Origin: Luteimonas rhizosphaerae
GTDB lineage: Bacteria > Pseudomonadota > Gammaproteobacteria > Xanthomonadales > Xanthomonadaceae
Direction of reading: 5' to 3'
Assembly: GCF_002849595.1 (NCBI RefSeq)
Contig: NZ_NRQR01000004.1
Span: 100,863-164,862 of the forward strand
Length of the DNA: 64,000 bases
The notes beneath the pieces are model-generated. The model was given only the letters and a program-made list of their open reading frames with translations. It was not told the origin of the DNA and ran no database searches. A program made the position numbers and the translations under genes. Positions 57,062-64,000 of this stretch are shown piece after piece; within the stretch, counting starts at the first letter, position 1, and each line of letters opens with the position of its first letter.

Positions 57062-58293
57062 GCGCGCCGACGACGCCGCGCTGGTGGCCGCTGGTACTGG
57101 CCGCGACCGCGATGATGATGATCACGATGGGCATCCGGCAGTCGCTGGGCCTGTTCGTGCAGCCGATCGCCGCGGACACGGGCCTCGGCATCGCCGCGAT
57201 CAGTTTCGCGCTGGCGGTCGGGCAGTTCGTCTGGGGCGCGGTGCAGCCGGTGTTCGGCGCGATCGCCGATCAGCGCGGCAGCGGCCGCGTGCTCGTGTTC
57301 GGCGGCGTACTGCTGGTCACCGGCATGGCGGCCGCGCCGTTCTTCGCCTCCGAATGGGGCCTGCTGCTGACGCTCGGCCTGATCAGCGCGGCGGGCGCAG
57401 GCGCCGGCAGTTTCTCGATCCTGATCGGCAGCACGGCGCGGGTCATTCCCGCCGAGAAGCGCTCGATGGCCTCGGGCGTGGTCAATGCCGGCGGTTCGTT
57501 CGGGCAGTTCCTCTACGCGCCGTTCGCGACCACGATGATCGGCGCGTTCGGCTGGGCTGCCGCCGCATGGGCAATGGCGGCCACCGCGCTGGCGACGTTG
57601 CCGCTGGCCTGGCCCCTGCGCCGTCGCAAACTGCCGCCTGCGGCGCCGGGTGCGGCCGCGCTGCCAATCGCGGACGACGACATCGGCCTGCGCGCGCAAC
57701 TGCGCATCGCCCTGCGCGACCGCAGCTACTGGTTGCTGCACCTGGGCTTCTTCACCTGCGGCTTCCACATCGCGTTCCTGGTCACGCACCTGCCGACCGA
57801 GATCGCGATGTGCGGCCTGTCGGCGGGCGTGTCGGCGATGGCGCTGTCGCTGATCGGCCTGTTCAACATCGTCGGCAGCATCGGCGCCGGCTGGCTCGGC
57901 CAGCGCTACCGCATGAAATGGCTGCTGACGGCGATCTACGCGAGCCGCGCGCTGATGATCTTCGTCTACGTCCTGTCGCCGCCCACGCCCACGACCTTCT
58001 TCCTGTTCGCGATCGGTCTGGGCATGAGCTGGCTGGCGACGGTGCCACCGACCGCCGGCCTGGTCGGCAAGCTGTTCGGCCCGCGCTACCTGGCGACCCT
58101 GTTCGGCCTGACCCTGCTGTCGCACCAGACCGGCGCGTTCTTCGGCGCGTGGCTGGGCGGCCTCGTCGTCGCGGAGACCGGGTCCTATCTGTGGATCTGG
58201 TATGCCGACATGGCGCTGGCGCTGCTGGCCGCGGCCGCCAACCTGCCGATCCGCGAGGCGCGGCTGCCGAAACCCGCCATCGCAGCGGCCTAG
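57058..58293 (+). CDS. MFS transporter
   Basis: A 411-residue twelve-helix major facilitator. It has the N-terminal ITMGIRQSLGLFVQPIAAD and loop motif FGAIADQRGSGR, and belongs to the OFA/YbfB-like group that includes oxalate-formate-type and monocarboxylate carriers. Translationally coupled GTG start with the upstream marR stop. It could export a toxic organic compound sensed by MarR or import a carboxylate; the sequence does not decide. Confidence 0.88.
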   Translation: MSAPTTPRWWPLVLAATAMMMITMGIRQSLGLFVQPIAADTGLGIAAISFALAVGQFVWGAVQPVFGAIADQRGSGRVLVFGGVLLVTGMAAAPFFASEWGLLLTLGLISAAGAGAGSFSILIGSTARVIPAEKRSMASGVVNAGGSFGQFLYAPFATTMIGAFGWAAAAWAMAATALATLPLAWPLRRRKLPPAAPGAAALPIADDDIGLRAQLRIALRDRSYWLLHLGFFTCGFHIAFLVTHLPTEIAMCGLSAGVSAMALSLIGLFNIVGSIGAGWLGQRYRMKWLLTAIYASRALMIFVYVLSPPTPTTFFLFAIGLGMSWLATVPPTAGLVGKLFGPRYLATLFGLTLLSHQTGAFFGAWLGGLVVAETGSYLWIWYADMALALLAAAANLPIREARLPKPAIAAA

Positions 58294-58327
58294 GCGCCGC
58301 GCGACCGGGCTTGCCGCTCCGCGACAC

Positions 58328-58840
58328 TCAGGCCGTGGCGGCGTCCGCGCATTGCGCGCACAGGCCGTGCACTTCCAGCGTCTGCGCCTGCGGCACGAAA
58401 CCCAGGGCGCGTGCGCGTTCGTCGAGCGACGCGACGACCTGCTCGTCCTCGAGTTCGACGGCGCTGTGGCAGCTGTCGCAGATCAGGAACGGCACCGAAT
58501 GCTGCGCGGTGCTGGGATGGTGGCAGGCGACGAAGGCGTTGACCGACTGCAGCTTGTGGATGAAGCCGTTGGCGAGCAGGAAATCCAGCGCGCGGTAGAC
58601 GGTCGGCGGCGCGGCCGCGCCCGGACCGTCGCCTTCGCGCACCTGGTCGAGCAGGTCGTAGGCCTTCAGCGGCTTGCCCGCCTTGGCGATCAGACCCAGC
58701 ACGTAGGCGCGGATCGGCGTCAGCCGCAGCCCGCGCTCGGTGCACGCGCGCTCCACCGCGCGGATGAAGCTCGCGGCATCGTCGACGTGATGGTGCGGAT
58801 CGGTGCAGGCGGGGCCGTGGCCCGTCGTGGACTTGTGCAT
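58328..58840 (-). CDS. zur: zinc uptake regulator Zur (Fur family)
   Basis: A 170-residue Fur-family repressor. It has the DNA-binding domain (LTPIRAYVLGLIAKAGKPLK; PPTVYRALDFLLANGFIHKL) and a structural zinc site of two CxxC pairs (ICDSCH; LCAQCAD). HxHH-type ligands (DPHHH) are N-terminal. These features fit Zur rather than Fur. It lies downstream of gltX on the same strand (62 bases) and 2 kb from the ZnuD-like receptor it is expected to control. Confidence 0.88.
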   Translation of the reverse strand: MHKSTTGHGPACTDPHHHVDDAASFIRAVERACTERGLRLTPIRAYVLGLIAKAGKPLKAYDLLDQVREGDGPGAAAPPTVYRALDFLLANGFIHKLQSVNAFVACHHPSTAQHSVPFLICDSCHSAVELEDEQVVASLDERARALGFVPQAQTLEVHGLCAQCADAATA

Positions 58841-58902
58841 CCCGTCATGATGGGTGCGCGTCACGGTCGACTCAAGTCGCGGCCCGGACGCGCGTGCCGC
58901 CG

Positions 58903-60309
58903 TCATGCGGCGTCCGGCACCATCGCGATCGCCGCATCGATCCGGGCCAGCGCTTGATCGCGCCCCGCCAGATACACCGTGTGCCCGATGTCCGGGCTGA
59001 CCTGCGTGCCGGTGATCGCGACACGCAGCGGCTGTGCGACCTTGCCCATGCCGAGCCCGAGCGTCTCGACGGTCTCGCGGAACGCCGCGTCGATCGCCTC
59101 GACGTTCCAATCGGCCAGCGCGGCGAAACGCGCGCGGACATCGATCAGCGGCGCGCGCGATTCCGGCTTGAGGTGCTTGGCGACGGCCTTGTCGTCGTAG
59201 GTCGTCAGCGGCTGGTACCAGACCGCCGCGCGCTCCGACATTTCCTTCAGCGTCTGCACGCGATCGCGCAATGCGATGACGACATCGGCCGGCGCGGGGC
59301 CCGCCGCCAGGTCGTAGCCGTCGTTGCGCAGGTGCCAGTCCAGATGCGTGGCGACGGCGGCCGGCTCGTCCGACTTCAGGTACTGCTGGTTGAGCCAGCC
59401 GAGCTTCGCCATGTCCAGGCGCGCGGCCTTGGCATTCACGTCCTTGAGATCGAACAGCTGCTGCATCTCGGCGATCGAGAAGATCTCCTGGTCGCCGTGC
59501 GACCAGCCCAGACGCACCAGATAGTTCAGCAGCGCGTGCGGCAGGTAGCCGGCGTCGCGGTACTGCATGACGTCGGCGGCGCCGGTGCGCTTGGACAGCT
59601 TGGCGCCCTGCTCGTCGAGGATCATCGGCAGGTGCGAGAACGCCGGCACCTCGGCGCCCAGCGCGCGGTAGATGTTGATCTGGCGCGGCGTGTTGTTGAC
59701 GTGGTCGTCGCCGCGCACGACATCGGTGATGCCCATGTCCAGATCGTCGACGACGACGGCGAAGTTGTAGGTCGCGTAGCCGTCGGGACGGAAGATCACC
59801 AGATCGTCGAGCTCGCTGTTGGCGATCTCGATGCGGCCCTTGACCTTGTCTTCCCAGACCACCGTGCCGTCGAGCGGATTCTTCAGGCGGATCACGCGGT
59901 TCGGATCGTCGCGCTTCGGCTCGTTGCGCTCGCGGTACGCGCCGTTGTAGCGCGGCTTGTCGCCCGCGGTCATCGCCGCTTCGCGCATCGCGTCGAGCTC
60001 GGCCTTCGACTCGTAGGCGTAATAAGCCTTACCGTCCGCGACCAGCTGCTCGGCGACTTCGGCGTAGCGGTCCAGGCGATGGGTCTGGTAGATCGGGCCT
60101 TCGTCGTAGCCCAGGCCCAGCCACTCCATCGCTTCGAGGATCGCGTCGATCGCGGCCTGGGTGCTGCGCTCGCGGTCGGTATCCTCGATGCGCAGCACGA
60201 ACTCGCCGCCGCGCCTGCGCGCCTCCAGCCAGCAGTACAGCGCGGTGCGCGCGCCGCCGATGTGCAGGTAGCCGGTGGGACTGGGGGCGAAACGGGTGCG
60301 GCAGGCCAT
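58903..60309 (-). CDS. gltX: glutamyl-tRNA synthetase
   Basis: A 468-residue class I synthetase charging tRNA-Glu. The HIGH-type motif is in [20 protein letters not shown] (residues ~6-25) and the KMSKS-type motif is KLSKRTG. GluRS-specific [30 protein letters not shown] and HSDDH-like DHVNNT are present. Length is normal. It is divergent from lpxH (92 bases). Confidence 0.97.
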   Translation of the reverse strand: MACRTRFAPSPTGYLHIGGARTALYCWLEARRRGGEFVLRIEDTDRERSTQAAIDAILEAMEWLGLGYDEGPIYQTHRLDRYAEVAEQLVADGKAYYAYESKAELDAMREAAMTAGDKPRYNGAYRERNEPKRDDPNRVIRLKNPLDGTVVWEDKVKGRIEIANSELDDLVIFRPDGYATYNFAVVVDDLDMGITDVVRGDDHVNNTPRQINIYRALGAEVPAFSHLPMILDEQGAKLSKRTGAADVMQYRDAGYLPHALLNYLVRLGWSHGDQEIFSIAEMQQLFDLKDVNAKAARLDMAKLGWLNQQYLKSDEPAAVATHLDWHLRNDGYDLAAGPAPADVVIALRDRVQTLKEMSERAAVWYQPLTTYDDKAVAKHLKPESRAPLIDVRARFAALADWNVEAIDAAFRETVETLGLGMGKVAQPLRVAITGTQVSPDIGHTVYLAGRDQALARIDAAIAMVPDAA

Positions 60310-60401
60310 GCGCGGAACTCGAGACAGACGGGGAGCCGCGCAGTTTAACCGCGGCGCCGACGACGCGCCGGGGGCACCGGGGGATGTCCTAGAATTCCCC
60401 G

Positions 60402-61148
60402 ATGACGACCTACTTCCTCTCCGACCTGCACCTGGACCCGCAGCGTCCGCAGATCACCGATCTGTTCGCCGGGTTTCTCGCCGGCGAGGCGCGCGACGCC
60501 GATGCGCTGTACATCCTCGGCGACCTGTTCGAGTCCTGGGTCGGCGACGACGATCCGTCCGACGCCGGCGCCCGCGTCGCCGATGGCCTGCGCGCCCTGA
60601 CCGCGCACGGCGTGCCGGTCGCCTTCATGCACGGCAACCGCGATTTCCTGGTCGGCGATGCCTACGCGCGTCGCGCCGGCATGACGCTGCTGCCCGATCC
60701 GGCGGTGATCCTGCTCTACGGTCGTCCGGTGCTGCTGACCCATGGCGATCTGCTGTGCACCGGCGACGTCGAATACCAGGCGGTCCGCGCCCAGACCCGC
60801 GATCCCCGCTGGCAGGCCGGCATGCTCGCCAAACCGCTGGACGCGCGTCTCGCGTTCGCCGGGCAGGCGCGCGCGGCCAGCCAGGCCCGCGCCGGCGCGC
60901 TGCGCGATGCGGGCACGATGGAGTCGATCACCGATGTCGCCCCGGCGACGGTCGACGAGTGGTTCGTGCGCTACGGCGTCGACACGATGATCCACGGCCA
61001 CACGCATCGCCCGGCGCTCCACGACCTGCAGGTCGGGACGCGCGCCTGCCGGCGCATCGTGCTCGGCGACTGGTTCGAGCAGGGTTCGGTGCTGCGCGCG
61101 TACGCCGACGGGCGGCTGGAACTGTCGGCGCTCACCGGCGCGCTGTAA
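60402..61148 (+). CDS. lpxH: UDP-2,3-diacylglucosamine diphosphatase
   Basis: A 248-residue Mn-dependent metallophosphoesterase that makes lipid X in lipid A synthesis. Ligand motifs: [41 protein letters not shown] and GHTHRPALH. Full length. It acts peripherally on the inner membrane. It is divergent from gltX. Confidence 0.96.
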   Translation: MTTYFLSDLHLDPQRPQITDLFAGFLAGEARDADALYILGDLFESWVGDDDPSDAGARVADGLRALTAHGVPVAFMHGNRDFLVGDAYARRAGMTLLPDPAVILLYGRPVLLTHGDLLCTGDVEYQAVRAQTRDPRWQAGMLAKPLDARLAFAGQARAASQARAGALRDAGTMESITDVAPATVDEWFVRYGVDTMIHGHTHRPALHDLQVGTRACRRIVLGDWFEQGSVLRAYADGRLELSALTGAL

Positions 61149-61295
61149 CCGCGACGCGACGCAGGCGTTGCTCGTCTCCTCGCGAGGCCTGCCTGCGTGC
61201 CGACACAGCCGCGCGGCGCGTCCCGGCAGGCGGCTGCGGTGCCGTCGACGCGCGCTGGCGGCCTCCCTAGAAACCAGATCCGCGCGCAAGCGCGC

Positions 61296-62132
61296 CTATA
61301 CGGGTGCGCGGGGGTCGGCGATCGTCTGCAGCGCCGCCAGCTCTTCCTCGCTGAATCCGGCCGCGGCGCGCGCGTCGAGGTTGAACGGCCCCCGCAGCAC
61401 GGCGCGCGCGTAATCGCCCAGCAGCGCGCGGAACGTCGGCTCCGGATCGACGCCGTCGCGCGCGCAGTACCAGCGGAACCAGCGACTGCCGGCGGCGACG
61501 TGCGCCACTTCCTCGCGCAGGATCACCTCGAGGATCGCCACCGTGTCCCGGTCACCCAGCGACCGCAGCTTGACGATCATGCCCGGCGTCACGTCGAGCC
61601 CACGCGCCTCGAGCACGCGCGGCACCAGGGCCATGCGCGCCAGGCCGTCGTGCGCGGTTTTTTCGCACATCTCCCACAGGCCGTTGTGCGCATCGAAGTC
61701 GCCGTAGTCGAAGCCCAGCGCGCGCAGCCGGTCGCGCAGCAGCACGAAATGCCGCGCCTCGTCGGCGGCGACCGACACCCAGTCGGCGTAGAACGCCGGC
61801 GGCAGGTCGCGGAACCGGTAGACCGCATCCCAGGCCAGGTCGATCGCATTGAGTTCGATATGCGCGATCGCGTGGATGAAGGCCGCTCGGCCTTCGGCGC
61901 TGCCGAGTCCGCGGCGCGGCAACGCGCGCGGATGCACCAGCGCGGGTCGCGCGGGCCGGCCGGGCATGCGGATCGGCGCCGGCGGTGGCGCGTCGTCCGT
62001 CACCGGCAACAGGCCGGCGGCGAACGTGCCGGCGTGGCGATGGGTCAGCGCGACCTTGTCGGCGGGATCCGCTGCATCGAGGCACTGCTGCGCCGCCGCG
62101 AACAGATCCAGAGGCGGCATCGTGGTCGCCAT
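61296..62132 (-). CDS. DUF455 ferritin-like protein
   Basis: A 278-residue DUF455 family protein with a ferritin-like di-iron fold. Ligand motifs: AHIELNAIDLAWD, ADEARHFVLL, and EEVAHVAAGSRWFRWYC, with Glu/His spacing typical of the family. The enzyme reaction is not established (some relatives are tRNA-modifying MiaE-like). The ATG at 62132 is preferred over the adjacent GTG. It is 7 bases after purF on the same strand and probably co-transcribed. Confidence 0.85.
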   Translation of the reverse strand: MATTMPPLDLFAAAQQCLDAADPADKVALTHRHAGTFAAGLLPVTDDAPPPAPIRMPGRPARPALVHPRALPRRGLGSAEGRAAFIHAIAHIELNAIDLAWDAVYRFRDLPPAFYADWVSVAADEARHFVLLRDRLRALGFDYGDFDAHNGLWEMCEKTAHDGLARMALVPRVLEARGLDVTPGMIVKLRSLGDRDTVAILEVILREEVAHVAAGSRWFRWYCARDGVDPEPTFRALLGDYARAVLRGPFNLDARAAAGFSEEELAALQTIADPRAPV

Positions 62133-62139
62133 CACGCCC

Positions 62140-63606
62140 TCAGGCGCGGCGCTTCTTCTTCGCGTCGTCGCTGCGCAGCTGCTGCAGGCGCTCGAAATAG
62201 CCGGCCTCGATGCCGGTCACGTATTCGCCGCTGAAGCAGGAGCTGTCGAACACGCGGCCCGGGAATTTCGGACCCGACACTGCGGATTCGAGATCGGCGA
62301 GGTCCTGGTAGATCAGCCAGTCGCAACCGAGGAACTGCTCGATGTCCTGCTCGCTGCGGTTGTGCGCGACCAGTTCGTCGACCGACGGCATGTCGATGCC
62401 GTAGATGTTGGGATAGCGCACCGGCGGCGCGGCCGATGCGAGATAGACCTTCTTGGCACCGGCGTCGCGCGCCATCTGCACGATCTGCTTCGAGGTGGTG
62501 CCGCGCACGATGGAATCGTCGACCAGCAGCACCACGCGGTTGCGGAATTCCAGGGGGATCGGATTGAGCTTGCGCTTGACCGACTTCGCGCGCTCGCCCT
62601 GCCCCGGCATGATGAAGGTGCGGCCGACGTAGCGGTTCTTGATGAAGCCCTCGCGGTACTTCACGCCGAGCGTATTGGCGATCTCGAGCGCGGAATCGCG
62701 CGAGGTGTCGGGGATCGGGATCACCACGTCGATGTCGTGGTCGGGCCGCTCGCGCAGGATCTTCTCGCCCAGCGTCACGCCCATGCGCATGCGCGCCTTG
62801 TGCACCGAGATGTTCTCGATCATCGAGTCGGGACGGGCGAAGTACACGTATTCGAAGATGCACGGCGCATGCTGCTGCGCCGGTGCGCACTGGCGATGGT
62901 GCAGCTCGCCGCGCGCGGTGATGACGATACCCTCGCCCGGCTCGACATCGCGCAGATGTTCGAAGCCGAGGATGTCGAGCGCGACCGATTCCGACGCGAC
63001 CGCGTACTCGACGCCGGCGTCGGTCTCGCGGCGCCCCAGCACCAGCGGACGGATACCGTGCGGATCGCGGAACGCGACCAGGCCGAGGCCGAGCACCGTC
63101 GCGACCACGGCGTAGCCGCCACGCGCGCGGCGGTTGACGCCCTCGACGGCGCGGAACGCGGCTTCCGGGGTCAGCGCCTTCTCGCGATCCAGCTCGTGCG
63201 CGAACACGTTGAGCAGCACTTCGGAATCGGATTCGGTATTGACGTTGCGGCGGTCGGTCTCGAACACCTGCTGGCGCAGCTGGTCGGTGTTGACCAGGTT
63301 GCCGTTGTGCGCGAGCGCGATTCCGTAGGGCGAGTTGACGTAGAACGGCTGCGCTTCGTCGTGGCCTTCGCTGCCGGCGGTCGGGTAGCGGCAATGACCG
63401 ATGCCGACGCGGCCGTTGAGCAGCGCCATGGCCTTCGCGTCGAACACGTCGCGCACCAGGCCGTTGCCCTTGTGCACGCGCATGACCGTGCCGCTGGCGA
63501 CGGCGATGCCGGCCGCGTCCTGGCCGCGATGCTGGAGGACGGTCAGGCCGTCATACAGCGCCGCTGCGACTTCCGAGGTTCCGACGATGCCGACGATCCC
63601 GCACAT
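62140..63606 (-). CDS. purF: amidophosphoribosyltransferase
   Basis: A 488-residue PurF, the first committed step of purine synthesis. The N-terminal cysteine nucleophile (MCGIVGIVG) starts the Ntn glutaminase domain. The PRPP-binding loop [18 protein letters not shown] is in the C-terminal phosphoribosyltransferase domain. No Fe-S cysteine set of the Bacillus type. In most Gammaproteobacteria cvpA precedes purF; here a SPOR protein gene does, with no cvpA between. Confidence 0.97.
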   Translation of the reverse strand: MCGIVGIVGTSEVAAALYDGLTVLQHRGQDAAGIAVASGTVMRVHKGNGLVRDVFDAKAMALLNGRVGIGHCRYPTAGSEGHDEAQPFYVNSPYGIALAHNGNLVNTDQLRQQVFETDRRNVNTESDSEVLLNVFAHELDREKALTPEAAFRAVEGVNRRARGGYAVVATVLGLGLVAFRDPHGIRPLVLGRRETDAGVEYAVASESVALDILGFEHLRDVEPGEGIVITARGELHHRQCAPAQQHAPCIFEYVYFARPDSMIENISVHKARMRMGVTLGEKILRERPDHDIDVVIPIPDTSRDSALEIANTLGVKYREGFIKNRYVGRTFIMPGQGERAKSVKRKLNPIPLEFRNRVVLLVDDSIVRGTTSKQIVQMARDAGAKKVYLASAAPPVRYPNIYGIDMPSVDELVAHNRSEQDIEQFLGCDWLIYQDLADLESAVSGPKFPGRVFDSSCFSGEYVTGIEAGYFERLQQLRSDDAKKKRRA

Positions 63607-63674
63607 GTTCGATATCCAGTGGTTCGAGGCGCGAGGGTCGCGCCGATGACGAATGACGCCGGCGCGTGCGCCGG

Positions 63675-64000
63675 TCAGGGATGGGCGCGGACGAGTCCGT
63701 CGATGCCGACCGCGGCACGCACGCGGGTCTTGAGCTGGTCGGCTTCGCCGCGACTCGTCACCGGCCCGGCCTTGACCCGCGTCAGCTGGCCCTTGTCGGT
63801 CTGCACGGTGTCGGTGAACGCGGTGATGCCCGCGCCGCGCAGGCGGTCGCGCATCGCGTTCGCATCCGCGGCGGTGCTGAACGCGCCGACCTGGACGATG
63901 AAGCCGACACCGGCGGTCGCGGCAGGCGTGGCGGGACGCGCGGGCGCGTCCGTCGTCGCGGCCGGGGGCGGCGGCGGCGCCGGTCGCGGCGTCTCGGCGG
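63675..64000 (-). CDS. dedD: SPOR-domain protein (DedD-like), C-terminal part
   Basis: The 3' end of a gene cut by the window edge. The final ~75 residues are a SPOR peptidoglycan-binding domain ([38 protein letters not shown]). Upstream is a Pro/Ala-rich linker ([12 protein letters not shown]). This fits DedD, a division-associated inner-membrane protein, usually encoded as folC-dedD-cvpA-purF. It ends 68 bases before purF. Confidence 0.85.
   Translation of the reverse strand, partial: AETPRPAPPPPPAATTDAPARPATPAATAGVGFIVQVGAFSTAADANAMRDRLRGAGITAFTDTVQTDKGQLTRVKAGPVTSRGEADQLKTRVRAAVGIDGLVRAHP

Overview
The window is about 68-70% GC by eye. Codon use, gene content and gene order (gltX-zur, dedD-purF, a divergent lpxH, bTHX, MerC beside a TonB receptor, hutF/hutI, a BlaI/M56 pair) point to a Gammaproteobacterium of the Lysobacteraceae (Xanthomonadaceae), in the Luteimonas/Lysobacter range. 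This is inferred from protein families; there is no rRNA here. The DNA is chromosomal. I found no IS element, integrase, tRNA, rRNA or CRISPR array. The left edge cuts a DEAD-box helicase (dbpA) and the right edge cuts a SPOR-domain protein.

Left third (0-24 kb): many small transcription units, most with their own regulator. They include a THI5-like protein, a glutaredoxin-MauE fusion divergent from a MerR regulator across a merO-like operator, a glycine-zipper stress-type protein, a DUF3182/hydrolase pair, a pirin/LysR divergon, and an arsenic divergon (arsC-arsH against arsR-arsC-ACR3). A TetR-nemA unit, a Ca/Na exchanger, a BlaI/M56 pair with two TACA-N2-TGTA boxes, an AAA ATPase, a lactonase-like lipoprotein and an MgtC protein follow.

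Middle (24-45 kb): an alcohol dehydrogenase, an ECF sigma factor with a membrane partner, msrB, xthA, a hydrolase, and a patch of lower-GC orphan genes at 31.9-34.7 kb. Next is a giant autotransporter adhesin gene (36.1-42.0 kb) broken by a 47-nt deletion inside one of its repeats. It lies between the real 3' end of hutU (42.8 kb) and a degenerate direct copy of that 3' end (35.94-36.1 kb), so the adhesin looks like an insertion or duplication at the end of hutU.

Right third (44-64 kb): dispersed histidine-utilisation genes (hutU, hutF, hutI) with an NPP-type phosphodiesterase and an alkylation-repair pair (Ada/AlkA fusion and Ogt) between them. A zinc-handling set follows: a His-rich ZnuD-like TonB receptor and a MerC-domain protein sharing a Zur-like element, with zur itself 2 kb away. 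A self-regulated MarR-MFS operon and housekeeping genes (gltX, lpxH, a DUF455 ferritin-like protein, purF, dedD) complete the window.

A recurrent feature is damage. Five genes (an MBL-fold lipoprotein, the autotransporter, a ThuA-like protein, hutF and the znuD-like receptor) are each interrupted by a short out-of-frame internal deletion, and a SnoaL-like gene carries two tiny indels. Both flanks of each lesion remain well conserved, so the losses are either very recent or assembly errors. This should be settled before calling the pathways broken.
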